Shown: positions 35,600 through 42,803 of the stretch, piece by piece
How the letters are laid out: every line of letters begins with the position of its first letter
How positions within the stretch are numbered: the stretch's first letter is position 1
Source of the DNA: Deltaproteobacteria bacterium
Lineage (GTDB): Bacteria > Desulfobacterota > Desulfuromonadia > Geobacterales > Geobacteraceae
Assembly (NCBI GenBank): GCA_021848385.1
Contig: JAJZUQ010000003.1
Coordinates: forward strand, 1 to 64,000
Length of the DNA: 64,000 nucleotides
Direction: 5' to 3'
Notes under the pieces: model-generated
What the model saw: only the letters and a program-made list of their open reading frames with translations
Database searches by the model: none
What the model was told of the DNA's origin: nothing
Program-made: the position numbers and the translations under genes

Positions 35600-35848
35600 T
35601 CATGCTCCCGTGCTGCCAAATAGCCTGGTGCGAATGGCCGGAATTATGTCCAGGGGTTCAGGCCGCTTCCCTTGTTCAATCCGGGAAAAAATCATGTCGT
35701 TATCCAGATAGACGACGAATTCGCCCCAAGGGGCATCCTTGTCGAGTGTCACCAAAAGATCCCATCCTGTTTCTTTGATCAGGCGAGCCAGACCGGCTGC
35801 CACCGAATTCTGGCTTCAGGTGGGGTAGTAGTGGATTCGCACCTTCAT
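35600..35848 (-). CDS. SelW/Rdx-family candidate selenoprotein (in-frame TGA at Sec11)
   Basis: 82 aa if TGA 35818-35816 is read as selenocysteine. The ATG at 35848 has GAGGAG 5 nt upstream, and the frame MKVRIHYYPT-U-SQNSVAAGLARL runs on to 35600. The body (ETGWDLLVTLDKDAPWGEFVVYLDND..) matches the SelT/SelW/SelH (Rdx) thioredoxin-like family, and U falls where the family has the second residue of CxxU. The usual first Cys is Tyr here (YPTU). A hairpin begins directly after the TGA. Without readthrough only a GTG-start fragment from 35803 would be made. It is the last gene of the Mrp/NifX cluster. Confidence 0.75.
35786..35815 (-). promoter_or_regulatory. Bacterial SECIS-like hairpin after the TGA codon
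   Basis: Immediately 3' of the TGA, AGCCAGA (35815-35809) pairs with TCTGGCT (35792-35786). An AT bulge containing a U follows, then TCGG/CCGG (35806-35803 with 35796-35793) and the loop UGGCAG. A bulged U below a short upper stem with G in the apical loop fits bacterial SECIS rules. Confidence 0.65.
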
Positions 35849-35866
35849 TCTATCTCCTCTATGGTT

Positions 35867-35971
35867 TCATGCTCCGAATTTTACGTCAGTTGCCGGATGG
35901 TTGGCTGCAATCTTTGCCAAAACCTCGTTCACCTCTGCATTTGCGCCAAGAACGGCGGGTACAAATTCTCT
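35867..35971 (-). pseudogene. Short orphan coding remnant between mrp and the SelW-like gene
   Basis: A 34-codon open stretch with protein-like composition (EFVPAVLGANAEVNEVLAKI, then ANHPATDVKFGA and stop). It has no start codon of its own near its 5' end and is out of frame with mrp. It looks like the C-terminus of a lost gene; I cannot assign the family. Confidence 0.35.
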
Positions 35972-35976
35972 TCACG

Positions 35977-36873
35977 TCAGCCTTCATTCGCCGAAAGATT
36001 GCCGGGGTTACACCTGGCGGTGACGGTTGTAACGATCTCGCCGAAGGCCCTGGCAGTTGGAGACGCGCTCTGATGCTCCACAAACGGCTCACCATCGTCA
36101 GCGGCGCTGACCATGGCCGGGTCAAGCGGAATCCTCCCCAGAAACGGCACATGCATCTCATCGGCCATGGTCCTGCCGCCGCCACTCTTGAAGATGTCGA
36201 CTCCCTCGCCGCAGTGGGGGCAGACGAAACCGCTCATGTTCTCCACAACACCGATTACCGGCAGCTTTACCTGCCGGCAGAAGGTGACCGATTTGCGCAC
36301 GTCCGTGAGAGCCACATCCTGGGGAGTGGTTACGATAATGGCGCCATCGGCACCCTCCAGGAGCTGGATTACCGAAAGAGGTTCGTCGCCGGTCCCCGGT
36401 GGGCAGTCGACAATCAGGTAGTCAAGATTTCCCCACTCGACAGCTGTCAGGAGTTGTTTGATGAAACCATGCTTGGCCGGGCCGCGCCAGATAACCGCTT
36501 CGTCCTGGTCCTTCAGGAACAATCCAACCGACATGACTTTGAGGTTTGCGTTATAGGCGACCGGTGCGATGCGGTTAGTGCCTGATGGGGTAAACTGACC
36601 ATCGATGCCAAGGAGCGTCGGAATGCTCGGCCCGTGCAGGTCCACATCGAGAAGTCCGGTCTTACATCCCTGGAGCGAGAGGGCTACCGCCAGATTGGCT
36701 GCCACGGAACTCTTCCCCACTCCTCCCTTGCCGGAGAGGACCACAATCTTCTTTCCGATCCCGAACAGGTTCTCCTGCAAGTCCAGCTGATCCTTTAATT
36801 CCTGAAGACGTCTCGTCTCTTCTCCGCCGCAGGAAGCTCCTTTGGCGTTGTTATGATGATGTTCGCTGCTCAC
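35977..36873 (-). CDS. mrp: Mrp/NBP35-family P-loop ATPase
   Basis: About 298 aa from GTG 36873, which has AGGAGG upstream. The upstream gene ends at 36851, so the two overlap by 23 nt. The deviant Walker A SGKGGVGKSSVAANLA is near residue 46, with DVDLHGPSIP (switch I/A' motif), DYLIVDCPPGTGDEP (Walker B) and CPHCGEG, the CxxC that binds a bridging [4Fe-4S] cluster in the dimer. An N-terminal HHHNN..SCGG segment is a possible extra metal site. It acts as a Fe-S carrier or scaffold and is coupled here to a NifX/ORP-family protein. Confidence 0.93.
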   Translation of the reverse strand: MSSEHHHNNAKGASCGGEETRRLQELKDQLDLQENLFGIGKKIVVLSGKGGVGKSSVAANLAVALSLQGCKTGLLDVDLHGPSIPTLLGIDGQFTPSGTNRIAPVAYNANLKVMSVGLFLKDQDEAVIWRGPAKHGFIKQLLTAVEWGNLDYLIVDCPPGTGDEPLSVIQLLEGADGAIIVTTPQDVALTDVRKSVTFCRQVKLPVIGVVENMSGFVCPHCGEGVDIFKSGGGRTMADEMHVPFLGRIPLDPAMVSAADDGEPFVEHQSASPTARAFGEIVTTVTARCNPGNLSANEG

Positions 36874-37291
36874 GTATTCTTCCTCCTGTTGTTGTGATGA
36901 TAGGGGTCCGCTTTCTTCCCCGAGCAAGTTTGTGCTTTTCAGGACAAGCCATTCTGCAGGCGCAACCGGCCATCGCAAAACCGCCTTCAATAAGCCTGCC
37001 GGCCAGACAGGCCTGAAGAACCTCCCGAACATCCCCGGCAATAAACGGATAGACCCTGATACCAGCGTGAGTTGCTGTTGAAAGGGCGTCTCTGGATATT
37101 GCACCGCAGATCAGAACCTCTGTTCCCGCTTCAAGCAGGCTGGCCACCTTCTCCGCTGCGCAGCCATTCGGCAATAACAGTTGCTTCTCCGAGCAAACCC
37201 TTTCGCCTTCAGACACGTACAGCAGTGCTTTTCCGGTTACGTCAAACACCGGTGACACCCTGTTATTCCATATTGTGATAGCTGTTTTCAT
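36851..37291 (-). CDS. NifX/ORP-family protein 1 (dinitrogenase FeMo-cofactor domain)
   Basis: 146 aa from the ATG at 37291, GGAGCGGCC before it. The fold is that of NifX/NifB C-terminal and the Desulfovibrio orange protein: NRVSPVFDVTGKALLYV at the N-terminus, EVLICGAISRDALSTA, then the basic Cys-bearing tail GCACRMACPEKHK. Such proteins bind metal clusters (FeMo-co, Mo-Cu-S). It is driven from a near-consensus sigma-54 promoter at 37325-37340 and translationally coupled to mrp. Confidence 0.87.
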   Translation of the reverse strand: MKTAITIWNNRVSPVFDVTGKALLYVSEGERVCSEKQLLLPNGCAAEKVASLLEAGTEVLICGAISRDALSTATHAGIRVYPFIAGDVREVLQACLAGRLIEGGFAMAGCACRMACPEKHKLARGRKRTPIITTTGGRIREQRTSS

Positions 37292-37324
37292 GGCCGCTCC
37301 GACGTTGCTTCCTGCCATATACGT

Positions 37325-37340
37325 AGCAACAGCCGGGCCA
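37325..37340 (-). promoter_or_regulatory. Sigma-54 (-24/-12) promoter of the nifX1-mrp unit
   Basis: On the minus strand TGGCCCGGCTGTTGCT closely matches TGGCACGNNNNTTGCW, with exactly 10 nt between the GG and GC pairs. The start site would be about 24 nt before the nifX1 ATG. A sigma-54 activator gene lies directly upstream. Confidence 0.72.
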
Positions 37341-37473
37341 GATATGGCGCATGCAACGACATCTGCCATAACATGCCATTTTTCAGTGGATTATAAAATA
37401 GTATGCCGGATCATTTATGGAGATAGGGTTGCAGTTATGCGACCATGTGGGGGAGAGGAACGTAGCTCTGACG

Positions 37474-38859
37474 CTACGATCTGGGGTCTTTTGCGGAACG
37501 CCCGTTCTGTTCGGGCAGGGGGAGGTCAAGAGTTTTCATCTTCCGGTAGAGTGTGGTCCTGTGGATGCCCAGTTCACGGGCTGTGGCAGCACGGTTGAAG
37601 TGGTTTCTCTTCAGCGCGGCACGTATGCTCTGTTCTTCTGCACTGCGAATCGCTGCTTCCATGCGACCGGAATCAACATGAACCGGGCTGGTTCCGGTCA
37701 GTTGAACAGGCAAATGCTCCTGCCCGATCAATTTTGACCTGCACAGCACAAATGCCCGCTCAACCACATTCTCCAGCTCACGGACATTGCCGGGCCAGTC
37801 ATGCGCCATCAGCAGAGAATAGGCGCCAGCGGCGAATCCGCTGACATTTTTATGCTGGCTGCGGTTGAAATGTTCGATGAAATGCTCCACCAGAAGCGGA
37901 ATATCTTCCTTGCGCTTGCGCAGTGGAGGAATTTCGAGTGAAATGACATTGATGCGGTAGTAAAGATCCTGACGAAATGCGCCATTTTTAACCATTTCGA
38001 CCAGATTGCGGTTGGTGGCTACAATAATACGGGCGGAGCTCTTTTCGCTGTGAGTTGACCCAAGCGGCTCGTAGGTTTGTTCCTGGAGTACTCGCAGAAG
38101 CCTTACCTGCAAGGCCGGGGTGATTTCGCCGATTTCATCCAGAAAGAGTGTTCCCCCCTGGGCAAGGGCAAAACGCCCTGGTTTGTCCCGATTGGCACCG
38201 GTAAAAGCGCCTTTCTTGTATCCGAACAACTCGGACTCAAGCAGAGTATCGGGCAATGCACCACAGTTGACCGCCACAAAAGGTTTTTGCGAACGCGGGC
38301 CCATGCCGTGAATCTCCCGGGCAAGAAGTTCCTTGCCGGTTCCTGTTTCGCCTTGTATGAGCACGGTGGACGAACTTGCCGCCAAAGAGGGCATCATATC
38401 AAAAACCGGTCTCATGGCCTGGCTGTGGCTGACAAGGTTGCCGATCCGGAAACGCCCTGCCAGTTCTTTTTGAAGAGCGGCAATTTCACTTACATCCCGG
38501 AAGGTCTCGGCGCCACCGATGACCTCCCCGTCTCCGTCACGCAGAACGGCGGTAGAAACAGTGACGGGAATACGGTCCCCCTCGGCATCGATGATATACC
38601 CGGACTTGTTGATGACCGGTTTTCCGTTCTTCAGCGTCAGATGCAGGGCACATTCAGCTTCGCACATGCTTGATTTGAACACCTCGGAACAAAAGCGCCC
38701 CAACGCTTCTTCACGTGGTATGCCGGTTATTTCTTCCGCAGCCCGGTTGAAAGAGGTGACGCGCCAGTTCAGGTCAACCGTGAACACGCCGTCGGAGATA
38801 CTCTCCAGGATAGTGTCGGTTGTGGCTAAAAAAACAGTATCACCATCTTTGTCAACCAT
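37474..38859 (-). CDS. Sigma-54-dependent activator with Cys-bearing PAS domain
   Basis: 461 aa from the ATG at 38859 (AAAGGATG upstream). The N-terminal PAS domain contains FCSEVFKSSMCEAECAL, a cysteine cluster suited to sensing redox or metal. The AAA+ domain has Walker A GETGTGKELLAREIH, the sigma-54 contact loop ELFGYKKGAFTGA and LFLDEIGE. The Fis-type HTH is at the C-terminus (NRAATARELGIHRTTLYRKM). It has no phosphoreceiver domain. By analogy with DVU2106 it probably activates the adjacent -24/-12 promoter. Confidence 0.92.
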   Translation of the reverse strand: MVDKDGDTVFLATTDTILESISDGVFTVDLNWRVTSFNRAAEEITGIPREEALGRFCSEVFKSSMCEAECALHLTLKNGKPVINKSGYIIDAEGDRIPVTVSTAVLRDGDGEVIGGAETFRDVSEIAALQKELAGRFRIGNLVSHSQAMRPVFDMMPSLAASSSTVLIQGETGTGKELLAREIHGMGPRSQKPFVAVNCGALPDTLLESELFGYKKGAFTGANRDKPGRFALAQGGTLFLDEIGEITPALQVRLLRVLQEQTYEPLGSTHSEKSSARIIVATNRNLVEMVKNGAFRQDLYYRINVISLEIPPLRKRKEDIPLLVEHFIEHFNRSQHKNVSGFAAGAYSLLMAHDWPGNVRELENVVERAFVLCRSKLIGQEHLPVQLTGTSPVHVDSGRMEAAIRSAEEQSIRAALKRNHFNRAATARELGIHRTTLYRKMKTLDLPLPEQNGRSAKDPRS

Positions 38860-38939
38860 TGAACATCCTTTGATCAGCTGACACATGCCTCTTGATAGAA
38901 ACTTCAGGACAGAAGATCATAAGAGATCGTGACGGTATT

Positions 38940-39578
38940 TCATTTCTGGCAAGACACCAATTTGCTTTTACCGCTCCGTGAGTGGCTCAACGTGACACTG
39001 GAAAATACTTTTTTAAAAGGCTCCACCCCAGCTTTGAGAAACTCGCGGGCGTCATCTGAGCCCATGGAAAACATCCTTACGTAAAAAAGTAACTTAACGA
39101 CCGGGTGCCGGGGGATTTCGTGTTCCATGAGCAGCACGTAGCCATCGGGGCGCACCACGCGTTTCATTTCCCGCAAGGCCTTTTCCCGTGTTTCTCCCTT
39201 CAATTCATAGAGCGCATGGGAACAGGTCACAACGTCAAAACTGTTTTCGTCGAAGTTGAGTGCCGCCGCATCTCCTTCAATAAACATCACCTGGCCGCTG
39301 ACGTCTTTCTCCCGTGCCTTGCGCAACATGCCGGGAGAAAAGTCATACCCTATGGCCACTGATTCCGGGTAGCGCTCTTTAAAGGCTAGGATAACCGATC
39401 CCGTACCGCAACAGATGTCCAGAATCCTGGGCATCGGTTTCCCCTCCAGGTGGGCCGCATTGACCAGTAAATTACGGGTATCGTCTTCATTCTGGCGAGA
39501 ATGAAGCCGGATAAAAGCATCGTAAAAAGGGGAGAAGATATCATAGTACCTGCGCCGTCCCGTTCTTAACTGCGTCAT
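38940..39578 (-). CDS. Class I SAM-dependent methyltransferase (UbiE-like)
   Basis: 212 aa from the ATG at 39578 (AAAGG 8-9 nt upstream; further upstream starts lack a ribosome-binding site). SAM motif I is ILDICCGTGSV, followed by IGYDFSPGMLRKARE, FIEGDAAALNFDENSFDVV (motif II) and MKRVVRPDGYVLLMEHE. The substrate is unknown. Lying between an IscU-type scaffold and the sigma-54 regulator, it may modify a small molecule or a protein of the same cofactor pathway, but that is only context. Confidence 0.85.
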   Translation of the reverse strand: MTQLRTGRRRYYDIFSPFYDAFIRLHSRQNEDDTRNLLVNAAHLEGKPMPRILDICCGTGSVILAFKERYPESVAIGYDFSPGMLRKAREKDVSGQVMFIEGDAAALNFDENSFDVVTCSHALYELKGETREKALREMKRVVRPDGYVLLMEHEIPRHPVVKLLFYVRMFSMGSDDAREFLKAGVEPFKKVFSSVTLSHSRSGKSKLVSCQK

Positions 39579-39637
39579 ACAAGAACCTTTCTCTGATGAG
39601 GTGAAAACCCCGGACTCCACCAACAGTTCGGCACGTT

Positions 39638-39736
39638 TCACCGTTGACAGGTGGGCTTGGGCGCAGGTTTCAGAATGACAGTGTTGCCGGCGGCAAGGGG
39701 AGGGGCAACCTTGTGCGCGATGAGATCGAGGGGGCT
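39638..39736 (-). pseudogene. Aldehyde dehydrogenase fragment
   Basis: 33 codons between an upstream stop (39737-39739) and TGA 39640-39638 read SPLDLIAHKVAPPLAAGNTV then ILKPAPKP, the conserved N-terminal aldehyde-dehydrogenase segment (FPLNL..HKVAPALAAGN..VLKPA). Nothing else of the gene remains. It lies between the IscU and methyltransferase genes. Confidence 0.7.
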
Positions 39737-39762
39737 TTAAGGCTGACGTCCCGGAACGTGCT

Positions 39763-40161
39763 TCAACTCACCGGCATGGTCTTTCCTGCGATGGTTGACC
39801 GGTATTGCGCTACCGCCGCATGCAGGGCGGAAGCGGCCATGTTCGAGCAGTGCATTTTTTCTTCCGGCAGGCCGTCCAGTGCAGTGGCTATTTTTTGATC
39901 GTCGAGGGTGAGAACTTCGTCGAGGGTCTTGCCCATGACCAGTTCCGTAGCGATCGAAGATGTTGCTATGGCTGCGCCACACCCTTTGATGAGAAACTTG
40001 ATATCGCGAATGACTTCATTCTCGATCTTGATAAAAAAGACGAGGGCGTCACCGCAGCTCGGGTCGCCCGCCTGCACCACCACGTTGGCATCGTCCAGAG
40101 ATCCCACGTTGCGCGGGTTGTGGACATGATCCACTACCTTTGCAGAATACGGCTCACTCAT
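39763..40161 (-). CDS. IscU/NifU-type Fe-S scaffold
   Basis: 132 aa from the ATG at 40161 (AAAGGAATCTCTCG upstream), which overlaps the end of the DUF134 gene by 8 nt. It has the three scaffold cysteines in DPSCGD, KGCGAAIA and HCSNMA. The VVDHVHNPRNVG N-terminus is typical of IscU/NifU-N. No IscS-type desulfurase is adjacent, so it probably draws sulfur from the housekeeping system. Its company (NifX, Mrp, UPF0251) suggests a dedicated cluster-assembly line. Confidence 0.9.
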   Translation of the reverse strand: MSEPYSAKVVDHVHNPRNVGSLDDANVVVQAGDPSCGDALVFFIKIENEVIRDIKFLIKGCGAAIATSSIATELVMGKTLDEVLTLDDQKIATALDGLPEEKMHCSNMAASALHAAVAQYRSTIAGKTMPVS

Positions 40162-40498
40162 CGAGAGATTCCTTTCGTACACACAGGCGATCTTCATCTG
40201 CTTTCCCTGTCACGTTGCCGGAGATCGCCAGCGCTTTCTGACCGACAAGCGCCTGTGCCACCTTGCTGCGGGCGCTTGCCAGCAGTCGCTGGACCGTGCC
40301 GCGTGAAACGCCCATGCAGACACCCGCTTCTTCCTGGGTTTTCCCTTCTCCATCACACAGATGCAGGGCCTCCAGTTCATCGTGGGCAAGCTGGATGATC
40401 TCCATCTCAACGAGCGGGGTCCCGGCCGGCTTGAAGACCGCTGCGTATCCTGCCCGATGGGGGCAGGTGCAGTTTCTCGGTTTACGTGGTCGCGGCAT
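40154..40498 (-). CDS. UPF0251/DUF134 HTH regulator
   Basis: 114 aa: MPRPRKPRNCTCPH opening, then LVEMEIIQLAHDELEALHLCD and the sigma-70 region-4-like helix-turn-helix KTQEEAGVCMGVSRGTVQRL. The CTCPH motif and other Cys suggest metal or Fe-S sensing. Genes of this family regularly neighbour NifX/ORP-family genes. It lies 2 bp after the nifX2 stop and overlaps the iscU-like start. Confidence 0.88.
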   Translation of the reverse strand: MPRPRKPRNCTCPHRAGYAAVFKPAGTPLVEMEIIQLAHDELEALHLCDGEGKTQEEAGVCMGVSRGTVQRLLASARSKVAQALVGQKALAISGNVTGKADEDRLCVRKESLDE

Positions 40499-40500
40499 GG

Positions 40501-40881
40501 CTAGTGGGAGCAGCCATGGCTGTGACCGTGGCCGCCGCAGGTGTGGCCCGGCATATATTCCGGCAGGCCGTTTGCCCTGAAGAGCGCAATGTTGTCAGCA
40601 ATGGTTCCATCCTGTGCCTGAAAAACCCGCATCCCGGCAGCGTTCAGTTTGTAGAGCGCTCCACCGCCAATGCCGCCGACCACGATTGCATCCACCTGGT
40701 GGCCGCCAAGCCCTGCGACCGGATTGCAGGCTCCATGCTCATGGATTCGGTCGCTATTGCTGATCGCCGTTACCTCGCTGGTGGTAATGTCTACCACGAC
40801 AAACGCCGGTGCAGAGCCAAAATGCCCATACACCTGACTCTCCAACCCTTGATTTACCTGAACCGGAAAACAGACTTTCAT
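40501..40881 (-). CDS. NifX/ORP-family protein 2 with His-rich tail
   Basis: 126 aa from the ATG at 40881 (GGGAGG 6 nt upstream). It begins MKVCFPVQVNQGLESQVYGHFGSAP, the classic start of dinitrogenase FeMo-cofactor family proteins of the MTH1175/ORP type. DAIVVGGIGGGALYKLNAAGMRVF is the second conserved block. The C-terminus GHTCGGHGHSHGCSH is a metal-binding His/Cys tail. First gene of an operon with UPF0251 and the IscU-type gene. Confidence 0.9.
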   Translation of the reverse strand: MKVCFPVQVNQGLESQVYGHFGSAPAFVVVDITTSEVTAISNSDRIHEHGACNPVAGLGGHQVDAIVVGGIGGGALYKLNAAGMRVFQAQDGTIADNIALFRANGLPEYMPGHTCGGHGHSHGCSH

Positions 40882-40901
40882 TGTGTACCTCCCGTTAATA
40901 A

Positions 40902-40965
40902 TGTGTCTATGCACAAAATAACATTCATTATTGTGAATGTCAACACGATGTCGTGCATAAGCACA
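40902..40965 (-). promoter_or_regulatory. Promoter with three inverted-repeat operators upstream of nifX2
   Basis: Minus-strand TTGACA (40943-40938) and TATTTT (40920-40915) are 17 bp apart. The spacer holds most of the palindrome ACATTCA-N6-TGAATGT (40921-40940). TGTGTCTATGCACA (40902-40915) and CGTGCATAAGCACA (40952-40965), related near-palindromes, flank it with centres 50 bp apart. Confidence 0.55.
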
Positions 40966-41124
40966 AAACAGGGTAATCGTGTGGTCTTTATCGAGGTGGC
41001 AAGGCAGGTAGCCGGTAGTGCACTGGCACAAAGGCGGGACGGGGATCTCTTTCCACATACAGGTCAGGGAAAACAGTGCCGGTTTTGCCCTCTTCAATAA
41101 GATGGGCAACTGCCAAATAGAGGG

Positions 41125-42135
41125 TCATTTGAGGGTGAATCCGACGTCAAACAAGGCCAGACAAGCATCGACCACATCGGTGTCGTAGCGGCTTCCACGG
41201 TGGTTCCTGATTTCTTCAAGGGCCGCAGTAATGCCGTTGGCGGGGCGGTAGGGGCGATACGAAGCGGTCGCTTCGACCACATCGGCCACGGTTAAAATCC
41301 TTGCCTCCTTGAGGATCTCCTCCCCCTGCAGACCCAACGGGTAGCCGGTGCCGTCCAGCCACTCGTGGTGCTGCTGGATGATGCGGGCAATTGGCCAGGG
41401 GAATTCGATCCCATCCAGGATGTCATAGCCTGTCTGGGGATGGGTCTTGAGGATACTCTGCTCGGCCTCCGACAGCTTTCCTGGTTTGGCGAGTATTTCG
41501 ACCGGCACGGAGAGTTTCCCGATATCGTGGACGATGGCCGCTGTGCGGATACCGTCAATCTGCTCCGGCAAAAGACCCATTTCACCGGCTATGGCGCAGG
41601 CCAATCGGGCGACCCGCTGCTGGTGCCCGGCGGTGTAGGGGTCTCTCTTTTCCACTGCCGAGGCCAAGGCGTGGATCGTTTCATCGAAGACCCGCAGTGA
41701 CTTCTGCAGGCTCTCCCGCAGGGCATCTTCCATCCGTTTGCGTTCTGTGATATCGGCAACGACCGCCATGAGGCCGGCGATGACGCCGGTCTCATCGAGC
41801 AGGGGGGCGGTAGAGACGCTGATGTCGAGGGGGGAGCCGTCTTTCCTGCGGACCCGCACCTCCATGCCGGTATATACCTCGCCGGCTACGGCCCGTTCCC
41901 TGAGCCGGCGAAACTCCTCGCCATGTCCTTCCGGGAGGATCGGGTTCTGGCGCCCCAGGACCTCCTGTTCCTCCCAGCCGAAAAGCCGTTCGGCAGCCGG
42001 GTTCCAGACAAGGATGACGGCGTCCCTGTCCACAGCGAATATCGGGAGTGGTGAACCATGCACCAATGCCCAGAGAGTCCGGATACCTATCTGTTCTGCC
42101 GTCATCCGCTGTGGGAGGCTGATGTTCGATCTCAT
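41125..42135 (-). CDS. PAS-HD-GYP cyclic-di-GMP phosphodiesterase
   Basis: 336 aa. The PAS domain (about 25-135) has IFAVDRDAVILVWNPAAERLFGW and VVADITERKR. The C-terminal HD-GYP domain has GHQQRVARLACAIA, the VHDIGK metal site, HHEWLDGTGYPLGLQG and ADVVEATASYRPYRP. It should hydrolyse c-di-GMP and is probably cytoplasmic. With the GGDEF and PilZ genes in the window it could close a c-di-GMP circuit, though there is no linkage evidence. The gene stops 3 nt before the OsmC gene's end. Confidence 0.92.
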   Translation of the reverse strand: MRSNISLPQRMTAEQIGIRTLWALVHGSPLPIFAVDRDAVILVWNPAAERLFGWEEQEVLGRQNPILPEGHGEEFRRLRERAVAGEVYTGMEVRVRRKDGSPLDISVSTAPLLDETGVIAGLMAVVADITERKRMEDALRESLQKSLRVFDETIHALASAVEKRDPYTAGHQQRVARLACAIAGEMGLLPEQIDGIRTAAIVHDIGKLSVPVEILAKPGKLSEAEQSILKTHPQTGYDILDGIEFPWPIARIIQQHHEWLDGTGYPLGLQGEEILKEARILTVADVVEATASYRPYRPANGITAALEEIRNHRGSRYDTDVVDACLALFDVGFTLK

Positions 42136-42138
42136 GGG

Positions 42139-42780
42139 TCATGCCGTCCTTGTGGTGATAACGAATTCCGGCGGGTCCATGAGTACCTTCTTTACTGAGC
42201 AGAGCCCGGCTGCCTTGGTGATGGCGTTCCGGTATTTATCAGGGAATCCGGCCGGGAGGGTGATCTCGATGGTGACCGTGGCAAGATGCTTCTTCCCGTC
42301 CGGGGTGGTGTTGAACTCCATGCGCTGTGTCATCGACAGTCCGTCGGTGGCAATCTGCCGCTGCTGACAGAACGAGAGCACGTAAATGCCGGCGCAGGTT
42401 CCAAGGGAAGCGAGGAAATAGTCGAAAGGGGTCGGGGCGGAGCCCTCTCCGCCCGCCTCAACCGGCTGGTCCGTGGGGATGGTCCTGCCATTGACCTCTG
42501 CGTTGACCTTTTCGCCGCCGGGGAATGTGATCGTTATCTCCATGGGGTGTTCTCTCCTTTCTTGCAGACATTGCTGGACCTTCAGTATTTCCTGCATGTC
42601 AGGTGAATCGAAAAGGTCCGGGCGGACCTGCCCATCTGCGAAATCCCGGTAGACCCGGTACCAGGTGCAGTAACCGAAATCACCCAGGCAGATGTGTTCC
42701 TTGAGGTAATCTGCGGCCTTAGGCATCGCTTTCATCTGCTCGTTGATAAGCTGGCAGCAGGGGAGTATTTCACACGGCAT
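42139..42780 (-). CDS. Cys-rich domain fused to OsmC-family protein
   Basis: 213 aa from the ATG at 42780 (GGAGG 7 nt upstream). Residues 1-78 form a Cys-bearing domain (PCEILPCCQL, KEHICLGDFGYCTWYRVYRD) seen as a small stand-alone protein elsewhere. From about residue 80 the protein is an OsmC-like peroxidase/thiol domain (MEITITFPGGEKVNAEV), with conserved Cys in LGTCAGIYVL and LCSVKK. Inside the frame, AAAGGAG (42554-42560) stands 10 nt before the ATG at 42543, so a separate 134-aa OsmC product is possible. Confidence 0.82.
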   Translation of the reverse strand: MPCEILPCCQLINEQMKAMPKAADYLKEHICLGDFGYCTWYRVYRDFADGQVRPDLFDSPDMQEILKVQQCLQERREHPMEITITFPGGEKVNAEVNGRTIPTDQPVEAGGEGSAPTPFDYFLASLGTCAGIYVLSFCQQRQIATDGLSMTQRMEFNTTPDGKKHLATVTIEITLPAGFPDKYRNAITKAAGLCSVKKVLMDPPEFVITTRTA

Positions 42781-42803
42781 GATCAAACCTCCGCAGCATA
42801 TAT

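Noticed and set aside
42139-42543. Selenocysteine in the OsmC domain or the thioredoxins, as in some Geobacter relatives
   Set aside because: All redox positions (LGTCAG, CIPC, CAKC, CPHC, ArsC CX5R) are ordinary Cys codons and no in-frame TGA is read.
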